This document shows, piece after piece, positions 8,946-17,996 of a stretch of 64,000 bases of DNA (its first letter is position 1; every line of letters begins with the position of its first letter). Below the pieces are notes generated by a model. It was not told where the DNA came from. It worked only from the letters and a program-made list of their open reading frames with translations, and made no database searches. Made by a program: the position numbers and the translations under genes. The stretch comes from an uncultured Bacteroidia bacterium (GTDB lineage Bacteria; Bacteroidota; Bacteroidia; Bacteroidales; Prolixibacteraceae): assembly GCA_903904515.1 (NCBI GenBank), contig CAIVCR010000012.1, positions 30,873 to 94,872 on the forward strand, in the 5' to 3' direction.

Positions 8946-8977
8946 TTTGGGTTTTTCATCCTCTTTTAATACCTTTA
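8946..8977 (+). promoter_or_regulatory. Putative promoter, TTTG-N20-TACCTTTA
   Basis: TTTG at 8946-8949 and a 7-of-8 match to TAnnTTTG at 8970-8977 are separated by 20 bases, the usual Bacteroidota spacing, about 58 bp before the M28 peptidase ATG. Confidence 0.45.
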
Positions 8978-9035
8978 AGCCTTTATAAAATAGTGCGTTG
9001 GGGAGTTTGTTATTTATTAAAGAAGAATTTAGATC

Positions 9036-10817
9036 ATGACTTATTTAAGCAAAATTGGATTTATTCTGTTGGTTTTTACTACACTTTCGTTTGTAAATGA
9101 AAAGAAAAAATCGCCAAAAGAGACTATCGACAAACTAAAAAAACATGTTAGTTTTCTGGCATCTGATGAGTTAAAAGGGAGATTAACCGGGAGCGACGGG
9201 GATAGTCTGGCTGCAGAATACATCCGCAAACAACTCAAAAAAAGCGGATTAACTCCACTTTATGATAAAGGATTCCAGCGGTTTAGGGTAACTGATAAAA
9301 TCATTAATGGCCCCAATAATAGCCTGACTATAAAAGGAATGCCACTTAAAGCAGACACCGATTTTGCCCCCTTTGCATTTTCTGAAAACAAGGTGTTTAA
9401 TGGTGAGGTTGTATTTATGGGATACGGTTTTGAGATCAATGAAGATACCCTGAAATGGAATGATTATTCGGGTATTGATGTGAAAGGAAAAATTGCATTG
9501 ATCCTAAGGGGTGATCCTGAAATTGAAAAAACGACCAGCCCGTTCATCAAATATAGTAAAGACCGAGATAAAGTTTTGGAAGCAAAAGATCAGGGTGCGG
9601 CAGCTGTACTATTAGTTTCCGGCAAATCTTTTGATCCGGAAGACAAATTTGAACCTCTCACTAAAGGGGATCAATCGGTTGGTATACCCGCATTCCACAT
9701 TACCACGAAGATCGCTAACTTAATCCTTGAATCGCAAAAACTGACGATAGAAGATCTCGAAAAGAGGCTTAATGAGTTCCGTAAACCCTTAAGTGCTTTG
9801 ACAAACGAACAAGTTTCCGGGCAGTCAGACGTCATACAAACCACCGCTCCAACACGAAATGTCGTTATGCAAATTCAGGGAGCGGATAATTCACTTAAAA
9901 ATGAGTATGTTATCATTGGTGCACATTTCGACCATTTGGGAATGGGTGGTGTCAGTTCAGGTAGCCGGGTTCCCGACACTGTTGCCGTGCATCACGGAGC
10001 AGATGACAACGCCTCAGGTGTCGCCATGATGCTTGAGCTGGCACAAAAGCTGGCTGCATCGTCCAAAAAGCTTAAAAGAAGTATAGCAGTGCTCGCTTTT
10101 TCCGGAGAAGAAGAGGGTCTTCTGGGATCCAAATGGTTTGTCGATAACTCAAAATTTGACTCCAATAACATAGATGCCATGGTTAATCTCGATATGGTAG
10201 GCCGGTTAAACGAAAACTCGATGGTTCAGATCGGCGGAGTTGGAACTTCTGAAGAGTTCAAAAAATTGATTTATGCCTCATGTGATACTTCACTGCTAAA
10301 ACTTACCCTGGCCGATGAAGGGTACGGTCCATCCGATCACGCCTCTTTCTACAGCAAAAATATCCCCGTATTATTTATCTCTTCAGGAGCACATCTTGAT
10401 TACCACACCCCGGCCGACACCTGGGATAAAATCAATTATGACGGAATGGTGAAAATTTCCGACCTGTCGTTCCATATCATTTCGGACCTGGCCAACGAAC
10501 CTAAACTTGTTTTTAAGGAAGCCGGTCCAAAAACAGGTTCTTCAGGACGCACCCGTCGAAAGGGGATTGCCCTTGGGATAATGCCAGACTTTGCCGGAAA
10601 TGTTAAAAACGGGCTGCGTGCCGACTTCGTAACCGCTGGAAAACCAGCTGCACTTGGTGGAATGCAAAAGGGAGATATTATTACCTATATCAACGGTAAA
10701 CCGGTAAACAATATTCAGGATTATATGTTCCGTTTAAACCAGCTCAAACGTGGTGAAAGAATCAGTGTTGAAGTACTTCGCGGAAACCAGAAAGTTGTTC
10801 TGGTCATTCAGCTTTAA
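9036..10817 (+). CDS. M28 family zinc aminopeptidase with PA and PDZ domains
   Basis: An exported metallopeptidase of 593 residues. After a hydrophobic N-terminal segment come a PA insert (about 120-230), the M28 catalytic core (about 270-485) and a C-terminal PDZ domain (about 510-590, KGDIITYINGKPVNN). All expected ligands of the two zinc ions are visible: H297 in AHFDH, D323 in GADDNASG, the general base and ligand among E358-E359 in FSGEEEG, D386 in NLDMVG and H457 in DYHTPADTW. It probably trims peptides in the periplasm. It is transcribed with, or 84 bp ahead of, the RidA-like gene. Confidence 0.93.
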   Translation: MTYLSKIGFILLVFTTLSFVNEKKKSPKETIDKLKKHVSFLASDELKGRLTGSDGDSLAAEYIRKQLKKSGLTPLYDKGFQRFRVTDKIINGPNNSLTIKGMPLKADTDFAPFAFSENKVFNGEVVFMGYGFEINEDTLKWNDYSGIDVKGKIALILRGDPEIEKTTSPFIKYSKDRDKVLEAKDQGAAAVLLVSGKSFDPEDKFEPLTKGDQSVGIPAFHITTKIANLILESQKLTIEDLEKRLNEFRKPLSALTNEQVSGQSDVIQTTAPTRNVVMQIQGADNSLKNEYVIIGAHFDHLGMGGVSSGSRVPDTVAVHHGADDNASGVAMMLELAQKLAASSKKLKRSIAVLAFSGEEEGLLGSKWFVDNSKFDSNNIDAMVNLDMVGRLNENSMVQIGGVGTSEEFKKLIYASCDTSLLKLTLADEGYGPSDHASFYSKNIPVLFISSGAHLDYHTPADTWDKINYDGMVKISDLSFHIISDLANEPKLVFKEAGPKTGSSGRTRRKGIALGIMPDFAGNVKNGLRADFVTAGKPAALGGMQKGDIITYINGKPVNNIQDYMFRLNQLKRGERISVEVLRGNQKVVLVIQL

Positions 10818-10901
10818 AAAAATATCAACACAATTTTCCAAAACACCAATAAGGTATATTGCTTAATATTAATACATTACGAAATAATAATTGCAAATTA
10901 A

Positions 10902-11369
10902 ATGGAACACGAAACCCGGTTTTTAGCGCTTAATCTTGAATTGCCACCTGCTCCAGAACCCAAAGGTGTATATACTCCCCTGCTCCAGGTAGGGAATCTT
11001 ATTTACTTATCAGGACATTTACCCGTAAATAGTGACGGATCGCTTCATCGTGGAAAAATCGGAAAGGACATCGACCTGGAAGCTGGTAAACTGGCAGCCA
11101 GACAGGTTGGCCTTACGATTTTAGCGACATTGATCTCAAATCTGGGCTCCCTGAATAAAATTAAACGGGTAGTAAAAGTTTTTGGAATGGTAAACGCGAC
11201 CACCGATTTTGAGAAACAACCCTATGTCATCAATGGATGCAGCGAGTTGTTGGTTGAAGTATTTGGTCGTGAAAACGGCATCGGTGTCCGAAGTGCCTTA
11301 GGGGTTGGAAGTCTCCCTGAAAATGTGCCGGTGGAGATTGAGGCAATCTTTGAACTTACAGAGGAATAA
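10902..11369 (+). CDS. RidA/YjgF-family protein
   Basis: A 155-residue member of the RidA/YjgF/UK114 superfamily, close to the longer YjgF-like subgroup (GNLIYLSGHLPVNSDGSL, VVKVFGMVNAT, GVRSALGVGSLPENVPVEIEAIFEL). The Arg of the classic RidA imine site falls in GVRSALGV. Classical RidA deaminates reactive enamines and imines; many paralogues have other roles, so only the family is firm. It ends 49 bp from the convergent PAS gene with no obvious terminator between. Confidence 0.88.
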   Translation: MEHETRFLALNLELPPAPEPKGVYTPLLQVGNLIYLSGHLPVNSDGSLHRGKIGKDIDLEAGKLAARQVGLTILATLISNLGSLNKIKRVVKVFGMVNATTDFEKQPYVINGCSELLVEVFGRENGIGVRSALGVGSLPENVPVEIEAIFELTEE

Positions 11370-11418
11370 TCAGAAACTGGAAATAGAATGCCAATTAACG
11401 CCTCATTTAATTGATCAT

Positions 11419-11754
11419 TCACTCCCTAACAAAATGGGGCAGATCCAATGGAACTTCCATTGAAATTTCTATCACTCCACTGAAAACTCCTTTTTCGTAG
11501 AGGGGTGATTGGTGGATGATTTTTTTTACCCCCTTTTTCTCGATGGTGTAGATGTTAGTCGAAGGTTCTTTTAGCATCTCAATAAGTTTTGATCGTGAAG
11601 GTTCAGGATGACATTCAATCAAACTTGTCCCTATCAATTTGGCACCTCCATATTTTGAGAATAAATTTCTGGAGGTCTGGTTCATATAGGTGATTATTCC
11701 ATCACAATTGCAAACCGTTACGGAACCTTCGAATTCATCAGACCAGTTACTCAT
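11419..11754 (-). CDS. Small PAS-domain protein, coupled to the repeat/GH16-like gene
   Basis: A single PAS domain of about 111 residues with no attached output domain and no signal peptide. Landmarks are GSVTVCNCDGIITYMNQTSRNLF (first strands and helix), GTSLIECHPEPSR and GVFSGVIEISMEV (last strands). The ATG at 11754 overlaps the upstream stop codon (ATGA), so it is translationally coupled to the 596-residue gene; an in-frame GTG at 11781 is also possible. A Cys-x-Cys (VCNC) lies near the start of the fold. A lone PAS domain usually senses a ligand or redox state or mediates dimerisation, and its partner here is presumably the upstream gene product. Confidence 0.8.
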   Translation of the reverse strand: MSNWSDEFEGSVTVCNCDGIITYMNQTSRNLFSKYGGAKLIGTSLIECHPEPSRSKLIEMLKEPSTNIYTIEKKGVKKIIHQSPLYEKGVFSGVIEISMEVPLDLPHFVRE

Positions 11755-13541
11755 ACTTCCGAATTCTTTCTTTTCAAACACCTAACCCAGTCAATCTCAA
11801 AGTAGTGTGGAAGCGCATCTGAACTTAGGGGTTTGTGAATACTGCCAACAAAATTTAAAAATAATTCAACTGAATTTGTGGTGAACTGCTCACGATGAAC
11901 CACATGATTATTGATCTTCCAAACCAGCGAGTTATTAAGCACTTCGAGTCTGTAAATATGAAAATCGCTAAAATTAAGTCCTTTAATCTGAACCAGTTTT
12001 TTGGCTGTTCCATTTCCCGGTTGTTCAATAATCCCGATTCCAACACGGTTATGGCCGCTTCTGAAAACATCAATCTGGGGAAAAGGCTCGTAACCGGTTA
12101 GTGAAAAGGCACTTGTAATTGCTGCTTCAGCCCGAAATTTAACCTTCGCCTCAATGACACCCTCCTTAAATTTAAAACTATTTCCCGTATTTAATATTGC
12201 TGAGCTATATTCAAAATTCTTAGGGATGAGACCAATGGCAGGATCCCAGACTTTCCCTTCCAATTTTTCGGCCTTCGTCACAATAGAGAGTACCTGATTT
12301 TTGATTTCAATATTCTTCACCCCTGAATAAGCCTGTAATTCTGCAGCTTGTGAAAAACTAAATCCGGCTATTTTGGCACCCCAGTAATTTTCCGGCTCCC
12401 ATAGTTTGGTCGATAGATGGGGCTCTGAGAAATTCTCATCAAGAACAATATCCCATTGGTCGAAAAAGGAGAGCTCAGAACTCTTTTTAAGTTTATGATA
12501 AGTTGTGATCAGGGTACTTTTTTCCAATTCACCAAGCTCTTTTTCCAGCCTGAATTCAGCCGTTAATTCAAACCGTTTTTTATTCTTCAGAAATTCAACC
12601 CGCTGGATAAATTCAGGATTCCCGATCTTTATTCTCAATTCAAGTAGCCTGGCTAAAGCGGCTGAAGCAGCGATTTCTTTATAATTCGCATAAATTGAGG
12701 AGTTGATACATTTACGGTAAAATCGGATTTCGTCATTTTTTGACAAATTGGTATATTCCTCAAATACTTTATAATCAGAGGTTGTTTTGTACCGCTCCTT
12801 ATTCATCAGATAGGCCTCATACTCGAGAAAATGTGCAGAACCTGTTTCAATTTTAAGTTGCTCAACTTTATTGGAAAGATCATGCTTCTCAACAATCAGC
12901 ATATTCTTATAAGCTGCAGACTTTAAAAAATTACGGTATGTTTTAACCTTTAAATCCTCACCCTTAAAGTCTACCAGATCTCCGTTTACTGCAGGATCAA
13001 ACTTCAGAAATAGATGATAATCATCAGATTTCAGGGTTTTATAATAGCGTTTTAACCTCGAATTTCGTTGTAATGACTGATATTCGTGTCTTTTGAAATA
13101 CTCGGCAGATCCTTTATATCGCAACCTCTCTGTCTCCGTTTTACGTTCTATGAAATCAACCGATTGGACGATATGTTCCAGTTCCATAAAACGGGCAAGT
13201 TCAGGGCTTTTAGCAAAAAGATTTACCGTTTCAAAATCAGACGACTGTATAAACCTGAAGTAATCTTTAATTGGTTTTAATTTTTCCAGTGTTGCAAGTT
13301 CACTCAGCAAATGATTTTCGTCACTGCTTTTGAGGTTCAGGTTTTTAATTTCCCGCTTTTTTACCTGGAAATCATCCGATTGCACTATAAGTTTAAGTTC
13401 ATTGTATCTGGCCAATTCAGCAGAAGCTTCAATGAAATGCAACTCATCCCTCATTTTAAAAAGTTCAGTCCATGCTGAATCAATCTTTTGAGTTTTAGGA
13501 ATTAACCCCAATAAATACCGTAATCGAAATGAAAGAGACAT
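11751..13541 (-). CDS. Unrecognised repeat protein with C-terminal inactive-looking GH16-like domain
   Basis: A 596-residue protein I do not recognise as a named family. Residues 1-360 are highly charged, helical-looking and built from degenerate repeats of roughly 70-95 residues. Clear copies begin at S40 (SAELARYNELKLIVQSDDF), S112 (SPELARFMELEHIVQSVDF) and S293 (SAALARLLELRIKIGNPEF), with a weaker one near S208. Residues 360-590 form a concanavalin-like sandwich resembling GH16 (KFKEGVIEAKVKF, FHIYRLEVLNNSLVWKINN, HYFEIDWVRCL). The GH16 catalytic motif ExDxxE is replaced by Q489-I-D-V-F-R494, so hydrolysis is unlikely and sugar binding is more plausible. There is no signal peptide, so it appears cytoplasmic. 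A -7 element precedes it and the PAS gene overlaps its end. Confidence 0.75.
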   Translation of the reverse strand: MSLSFRLRYLLGLIPKTQKIDSAWTELFKMRDELHFIEASAELARYNELKLIVQSDDFQVKKREIKNLNLKSSDENHLLSELATLEKLKPIKDYFRFIQSSDFETVNLFAKSPELARFMELEHIVQSVDFIERKTETERLRYKGSAEYFKRHEYQSLQRNSRLKRYYKTLKSDDYHLFLKFDPAVNGDLVDFKGEDLKVKTYRNFLKSAAYKNMLIVEKHDLSNKVEQLKIETGSAHFLEYEAYLMNKERYKTTSDYKVFEEYTNLSKNDEIRFYRKCINSSIYANYKEIAASAALARLLELRIKIGNPEFIQRVEFLKNKKRFELTAEFRLEKELGELEKSTLITTYHKLKKSSELSFFDQWDIVLDENFSEPHLSTKLWEPENYWGAKIAGFSFSQAAELQAYSGVKNIEIKNQVLSIVTKAEKLEGKVWDPAIGLIPKNFEYSSAILNTGNSFKFKEGVIEAKVKFRAEAAITSAFSLTGYEPFPQIDVFRSGHNRVGIGIIEQPGNGTAKKLVQIKGLNFSDFHIYRLEVLNNSLVWKINNHVVHREQFTTNSVELFLNFVGSIHKPLSSDALPHYFEIDWVRCLKRKNSEV

Positions 13542-13567
13542 ATAATTTGTTTTTAATCTGCACTATA

Positions 13568-13575
13568 CAAAAATA
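13568..13575 (-). promoter_or_regulatory. -7 element TATTTTTG for the repeat/GH16-like operon
   Basis: A perfect TAnnTTTG match on the minus strand, 27 bp upstream of the ATG at 13541. The same octamer serves the divergent gene at 13690-13697. Confidence 0.5.
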
Positions 13576-13689
13576 ATGATAATGGACGAATATGACGGTA
13601 AAACTAAGTAAATAATGAACTGTTTTTTAGTCATCCATAGAATTTACAGCTATTTTTCGGTTTAAACCATCATTGCCACTGAAAAAGTC

Positions 13690-13697
13690 TATTTTTG
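13690..13697 (+). promoter_or_regulatory. -7 element TATTTTTG for the methyltransferase gene
   Basis: A perfect TAnnTTTG match 25 bp upstream of the ATG at 13723. Confidence 0.5.
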
Positions 13698-13722
13698 AAA
13701 TTCTATGACTTAAAACGTTAAA

Positions 13723-15120
13723 ATGATTTTACCCGAGATATTTATCAGGAGGATGGCCAAAATCCTGGATCAGGAATTTAATGCGTTTGAACACTCTTTT
13801 GATAATGAAATAGCTACAACAATCAGAATAAATTCTTCAAAATACAAGGATATTCCGGCATTATCGCCAGTTGCCTACTGTGCTACCGGGTATTATATCC
13901 CCAAACGACCATTATTCACTATTGATCCGTTTATCCATGCCGGGGTTTATTATGTCCAGGAGCCAAGTTCCATGTTTTTGGAACAGGCTGTCCGGCAAAT
14001 AAATCTGCCACCCGGAAGCAAGGTTCTCGATTTATGCGCCTCACCTGGCGGAAAATCGACGCATCTTGCATCGCTGTTATCTGAACAATGTCTTTTGGTG
14101 AGCAATGATGTAATCAGGACACGAAGTCAGATATTATCCGAGAATCTTAAAAAATGGGGGAATCCAAATGTCATTGTAACAAATAGCGATCCTCACGATT
14201 TCCAAAGAGTACCCCGGTTTTTTGATTTAATCGTGGTGGATGCCCCCTGTTCCGGAGAAGGTCTTTTCAGACGCGATTCCAATGCGGTACTGGAGTGGTC
14301 ACCCGACAATGCACAGCTTTGCGCACAACGACAACAGCGTATTCTTGCCGATGTATGGCCATCGCTCAAAGAAGGGGGTACTTTGATTTACAGCACTTGC
14401 ACCTTTAATCCGGCTGAGAACGAGGAAAATATTCAATGGCTCAGCGAGTTTGCCGAAATAGAACCGATCAATTTAAAGCTTGATGATTCGTGGGGAGTTA
14501 CATTAACCGATGCCGCAGGTTTTCCCTGCTACCGGTTCTATCCTCATAAGGTAACCGGGGAAGGATTTTTTATGGCTGTCGTTCGAAAGGGAGGTTCAGC
14601 AGGTCAGGTTCATCAGCGAAAAAACAAGGATAATCCACTTCTGGCTACTAAAGGGGAAAAAGAATCGGCCAAACCCTTACTGATCGCTGAAAGTCTTGAT
14701 ATTCTGAGATTTGAAGATTCCTTACTTGCGTTCCCTGCACAGCTAGTCGCTGAATTATTGCAGATAAAAAATAATCTCAGGATTGTTCATGCGGGGGTAA
14801 AAATCGGGGAAATCAAGCAAAAGGATCTGCTGCCTGCCCACGAATTGGCCTTATCGACAATTCTGAACAGATTCCAATTCCCTGAAATTGAACTGACGAT
14901 TGAAGAGGCGCTTACCTATTTAAAAAGGGACGATATCAATCCAACTTCGACTAACAAAGGTTGGAACCTGGTAACGTATCGAAAGATCCCCCTTGGATGG
15001 GTTAAAAATCTGGGGAACCGGTTTAACAGTGCCTTTCCTAAAGAGTGGAGAATCAGGATGTCGATAACAGATTTCAAGGATGAAAGACTCAGGGAAGAAA
15101 TGATTAACTTTCCGCTTTAA
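13723..15120 (+). CDS. RsmF-type rRNA cytosine-C5 methyltransferase (NOL1/NOP2/sun family)
   Basis: A SAM-dependent m5C methyltransferase of 465 residues, matching RsmF/YebU-like proteins that modify 16S rRNA. The SAM-binding motif I is KVLDLCASPGGKSTHLASLL (about residues 102-121). Motif IV is VVDAPCSGEGLFRRD and motif VI is IYSTCTFNPAENEEN; both catalytic cysteines are present. The last 170 residues match the RsmF C-terminal RNA-binding region. The protein is cytoplasmic and transcribed alone, divergent from the repeat/GH16-like operon. Confidence 0.92.
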   Translation: MILPEIFIRRMAKILDQEFNAFEHSFDNEIATTIRINSSKYKDIPALSPVAYCATGYYIPKRPLFTIDPFIHAGVYYVQEPSSMFLEQAVRQINLPPGSKVLDLCASPGGKSTHLASLLSEQCLLVSNDVIRTRSQILSENLKKWGNPNVIVTNSDPHDFQRVPRFFDLIVVDAPCSGEGLFRRDSNAVLEWSPDNAQLCAQRQQRILADVWPSLKEGGTLIYSTCTFNPAENEENIQWLSEFAEIEPINLKLDDSWGVTLTDAAGFPCYRFYPHKVTGEGFFMAVVRKGGSAGQVHQRKNKDNPLLATKGEKESAKPLLIAESLDILRFEDSLLAFPAQLVAELLQIKNNLRIVHAGVKIGEIKQKDLLPAHELALSTILNRFQFPEIELTIEEALTYLKRDDINPTSTNKGWNLVTYRKIPLGWVKNLGNRFNSAFPKEWRIRMSITDFKDERLREEMINFPL

Positions 15121-15202
15121 CTGTGAGTGTTTGAATTTATAAATTCTTTACTGTAGGAAAGACTATCGACTAGTCAGGCTCCTATAAAAGAATCAGTCTC
15201 CG

Positions 15203-16126
15203 CTAAAAATGGCCATTGGCAATCGTTTGTTTCCGAACTAAAATTCGATGTTGCCCAATCCCAATAATTACAACTCCGAACATCGCAATAACGCCTCCGG
15301 CAACCTGGTGAGTCAAAGGAAGTGTTCCAAAAAAAAGAAAGGCAATCGGAATAATAATAATTCCCTTCGTTGACTGAATAATCGTTCCGCGTGAAGCCTC
15401 AATATATCGGTATGCTTTATAGACGAACAAAATCGCCAGGACAGGATCAAGAATACCTGCAATAACCGTATTTGTAAATGCCCGTGGAGTAATCACAAAA
15501 GGAGTTCTGGTAACAATAACCCAACCTGAAAAAAAGAGAAGAAGCCAAAAAGTCCGGTTAAAAGTCAGGATTTCAGGCGATAGATCATTGACCTTTGCAC
15601 GCACAATTACGGTTGCTGTAGCAGCTCCCAGACAATTCAAAACCACAAGTCCTGTACCCGGAATAAGGAAATCTTTAAAATTGAGATTTCCTGAATAGCT
15701 TGTAAGCGCTGCCCCGACAAAGACTACAAATATTCCAACGCTTTCCAAAAATGAAAATCGTTCCTTCAAAAAAGCAATGCCAAGAATTGTGGTGAAAAGT
15801 GGGAAAAGATTCCCGAGAAATCCGGTTACGGCTGGTTCAGGAATCGCATTTACCGCAGCATAAAAAGTCGAGACGGTAATAATCTCCAACAATCCGAGGG
15901 TGGGGAAAATCCACCACATGGCTCGGGGCGTAGATTTCAGTTTTGTAAAACCTCCTTTTACCGCCATAATAATCACATTGATAAGAAATCCGGCAGCACA
16001 CATAATAAACAGGAAAAGCGGCAGTGAGATCTCATTCAAGGCAGCCTTACTAAAAACATAAACATTGCTAAAGGCAAGAGTAGCTAGAGCAATGTAAATA
16101 TATCCATTCGTAATCTTATTATTCAC
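15203..16126 (-). CDS. DMT superfamily (EamA) transporter
   Basis: A 307-residue inner-membrane protein with about ten hydrophobic segments arranged as two EamA repeats (about 8-140 and 155-295). Typical elements are IYIALATLAFSNVYVFSKA at the first helix, FYAAVNAIPEPAVTGFLGNLFPLFTTILGIAFLKERFS at the end of the first repeat, and ATVIVRAKVNDLSP between the repeats. Substrates of this superfamily (metabolites, amino acids, nucleotide sugars) cannot be read from sequence. The gene is followed by the methyltransferase gene in convergent orientation. Confidence 0.88.
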   Translation of the reverse strand: MNNKITNGYIYIALATLAFSNVYVFSKAALNEISLPLFLFIMCAAGFLINVIIMAVKGGFTKLKSTPRAMWWIFPTLGLLEIITVSTFYAAVNAIPEPAVTGFLGNLFPLFTTILGIAFLKERFSFLESVGIFVVFVGAALTSYSGNLNFKDFLIPGTGLVVLNCLGAATATVIVRAKVNDLSPEILTFNRTFWLLLFFSGWVIVTRTPFVITPRAFTNTVIAGILDPVLAILFVYKAYRYIEASRGTIIQSTKGIIIIPIAFLFFGTLPLTHQVAGGVIAMFGVVIIGIGQHRILVRKQTIANGHF

Positions 16127-16207
16127 AATATCAGTCGGTATTAAATGGTCGTTAACAGATTAAGTAATAAAATCAATAAAATGTCGTAATTAATATTTTC
16201 TTCTCTG

Positions 16208-16334
16208 GACCTCCCCCAACCCAGACCTCCCCCAACCCAAACCTCCTTCTCCCCTCCAGAGGAGGAGAGAAGGAGGGCAGTAAGGCACTGGATGCGGGCC
16301 AAAAGCCTCCTCTTTGGGGAGATTTAGAGGGGTC
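16208..16334. repeat. C-rich tandem repeat with strong hairpin
   Basis: A 16-base unit (GACCTCCCCCAACCCA) occurs twice at 16208-16239 and begins a third copy. Directly after it a 16-bp stem with one mismatch (16242-16257 with 16261-16276, loop AGA) forms a long hairpin. A second part (16305-16334, CCTCCTCTTTGGGGAG then TTTAGAGGGG) resembles the C/G-rich extragenic elements scattered in Bacteroidota genomes. It lies in the 502-bp gap between the transporter and oxidoreductase genes and has no coding potential. Confidence 0.6.
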
Positions 16335-16462
16335 AAAAAGGAGAAAACCGCAATTTTAAGTAGTACATTATATCTTACCTATTACTTATTATCAATTTGG
16401 CATCTGTTCATAGGGGCGAAATTACAATTCATTTTTGGTGAATGATGACTCCCCATTTAATT

Positions 16463-16497
16463 TTAAAAAAAAGGCCGCCCTCTCAGACAGCCTTCTT
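16463..16497 (-). terminator. Intrinsic terminator of the oxidoreductase transcript
   Basis: On the minus strand AAGGCTG (16488-16494) pairs with CGGCCTT (16471-16477; one G-T wobble) and is followed by eight Ts. It lies about 130 bp after the stop of the minus-strand oxidoreductase gene. Confidence 0.7.
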
Positions 16498-16628
16498 AAA
16501 AATTTCATGTTGCAAGACAACCTACTTCTTTTCAGGTTTTGCCGCCGCTTTTTTATTGCAATTTTTTAAACAAAGCAATCAACCTGTAGGATGAAATTTA
16601 GTCGGAAGTCGATTATAACATTCAAAAA

Positions 16629-17996
16629 TTAAACAACATCCGGAACAATATATGGCTTCCGGTATTCACGGGTAAGCATCTTGTCTGCCTCTTTATCCTT
16701 TACAAATTTCTCCTTCAGACCGTCAAAGGTAAGCTCGCGCCCTAACCGGTAAGAGATATTAGCCAGTGCAGGGAGTGCTGACGACATATATCCATCTTCA
16801 ATATCACAATGAAGATCTTCATTCTTCCCCGAACGAATGGCGTCAATCAGGTTAGCGTAGTGGCTACCGCCACCCGGAGGGGCGAGAAAGGTTGGATCTG
16901 CCGGTTTTTCGTTTACACCCGACCCTGCAAATGGTTTCTCTTCGCGTTTGCGGTAAGCTTTCCAGTTTCCTCCGTCGATTTCGAGATACCCGTCGGTGCC
17001 ATAAAACATGTTTCCAATCCGGATTCCCATACCGGACTCCGTATTGGTATAGCGCCCGCGGGTTTCAAACTCAAGGATTTTACCATCACTGTATTTGAGC
17101 AAGGAAGTTTGAGTGTTTGGAGTTTCCTGTTCACACTCTTTAGGATTAATACCAAAAATATTTCCAGCAGAATAGACCGAAACGGGATGTTCATTTTTAT
17201 TCATCCCCCAACGCGCAATGTCAAACTGATGTGGTCCCTGATTTCCGGTATCGCCCGCTCCCGTCTGCCAGAACCAATGCCAGTTATAGTGACCTTTCTT
17301 TTCGTTGTAAGGTCTCCATTGACAAGGCCCAAGCCAGTAATCGTAATGGAGCGATGCCGGAGGTTCGCTATTTTCGGTTCGGCCAAAGGAATCACGCGGC
17401 TTAAAACACAAACCCTTAGCCATAAAGACATCACCGATTCCACCCTCATGCAGAAATTTCATCGCTTCCATAACACCGGGAATTGAACGGTTTTGAAAGC
17501 CGGTCTGAACCCTTACATTATACTTTCGTGAGGCATCTATCATTCGCCTTCCTTCAAACAAATTGTGACATGCCGGTTTTTCGACATATACATGTTTACC
17601 GGCCTGGCATGCCCAGATCGTTGCAAGCGCATGCCAGAAATTGGGAATAGCCAGCGAAACGGCGTCAATCTCCTTATCCTCAAAGACCCGTCTCATATCC
17701 CAAACCGTTGTTGGTACATCACCAGTCAGGGATTTAACAGTCTTTAAACGGTCAGCAAAATACTGCTCGTCAGCATCACAGAGGGTTTTCAGACGGACAT
17801 TTTTACTCTCTTTAAGTTCGCACCAACTTTTAATGTGGGTACCTCCCTGTCCGCGAATACCGATAACAGCGACATTCACACGTTCGTTTGAACCCATAAT
17901 CGAATTATAGGAGTTCCTGCCAAAGCTGCTTGCTCCAATTGAGATGCCGGCACTTCCCAAAACACTTTTCTGAATAAATTCTCTTCGGTTTGTCAT
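16629..17996 (-). CDS. Gfo/Idh/MocA family oxidoreductase with Tat signal
   Basis: A 455-residue NAD(P)-dependent oxidoreductase of the Gfo/Idh/MocA family, exported folded by the Tat system (MTNRREFIQKSVLGSAGIS). The Rossmann glycine motif follows the signal (VAVIGIRGQGG, about residue 42), then the EKP motif (KHVYVEKPACHN, about residue 135) and the C-terminal alpha/beta domain (YDYWLGPCQWRPYN, GAGDTGNQGPHQFDIARWGM). Exported members act on sugars or sugar acids with tightly held cofactor. It is divergent from another Tat protein gene 301 bp away, suggesting a shared pathway. Confidence 0.92.
   Translation of the reverse strand: MTNRREFIQKSVLGSAGISIGASSFGRNSYNSIMGSNERVNVAVIGIRGQGGTHIKSWCELKESKNVRLKTLCDADEQYFADRLKTVKSLTGDVPTTVWDMRRVFEDKEIDAVSLAIPNFWHALATIWACQAGKHVYVEKPACHNLFEGRRMIDASRKYNVRVQTGFQNRSIPGVMEAMKFLHEGGIGDVFMAKGLCFKPRDSFGRTENSEPPASLHYDYWLGPCQWRPYNEKKGHYNWHWFWQTGAGDTGNQGPHQFDIARWGMNKNEHPVSVYSAGNIFGINPKECEQETPNTQTSLLKYSDGKILEFETRGRYTNTESGMGIRIGNMFYGTDGYLEIDGGNWKAYRKREEKPFAGSGVNEKPADPTFLAPPGGGSHYANLIDAIRSGKNEDLHCDIEDGYMSSALPALANISYRLGRELTFDGLKEKFVKDKEADKMLTREYRKPYIVPDVV

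Noticed and set aside
16522..16578. Nineteen-codon open stretch ending KKAAAKPEKK
   Set aside because: It looks like the C-terminal tail of a lost protein, but it is too short, starts only with TTG and has no upstream coding DNA.
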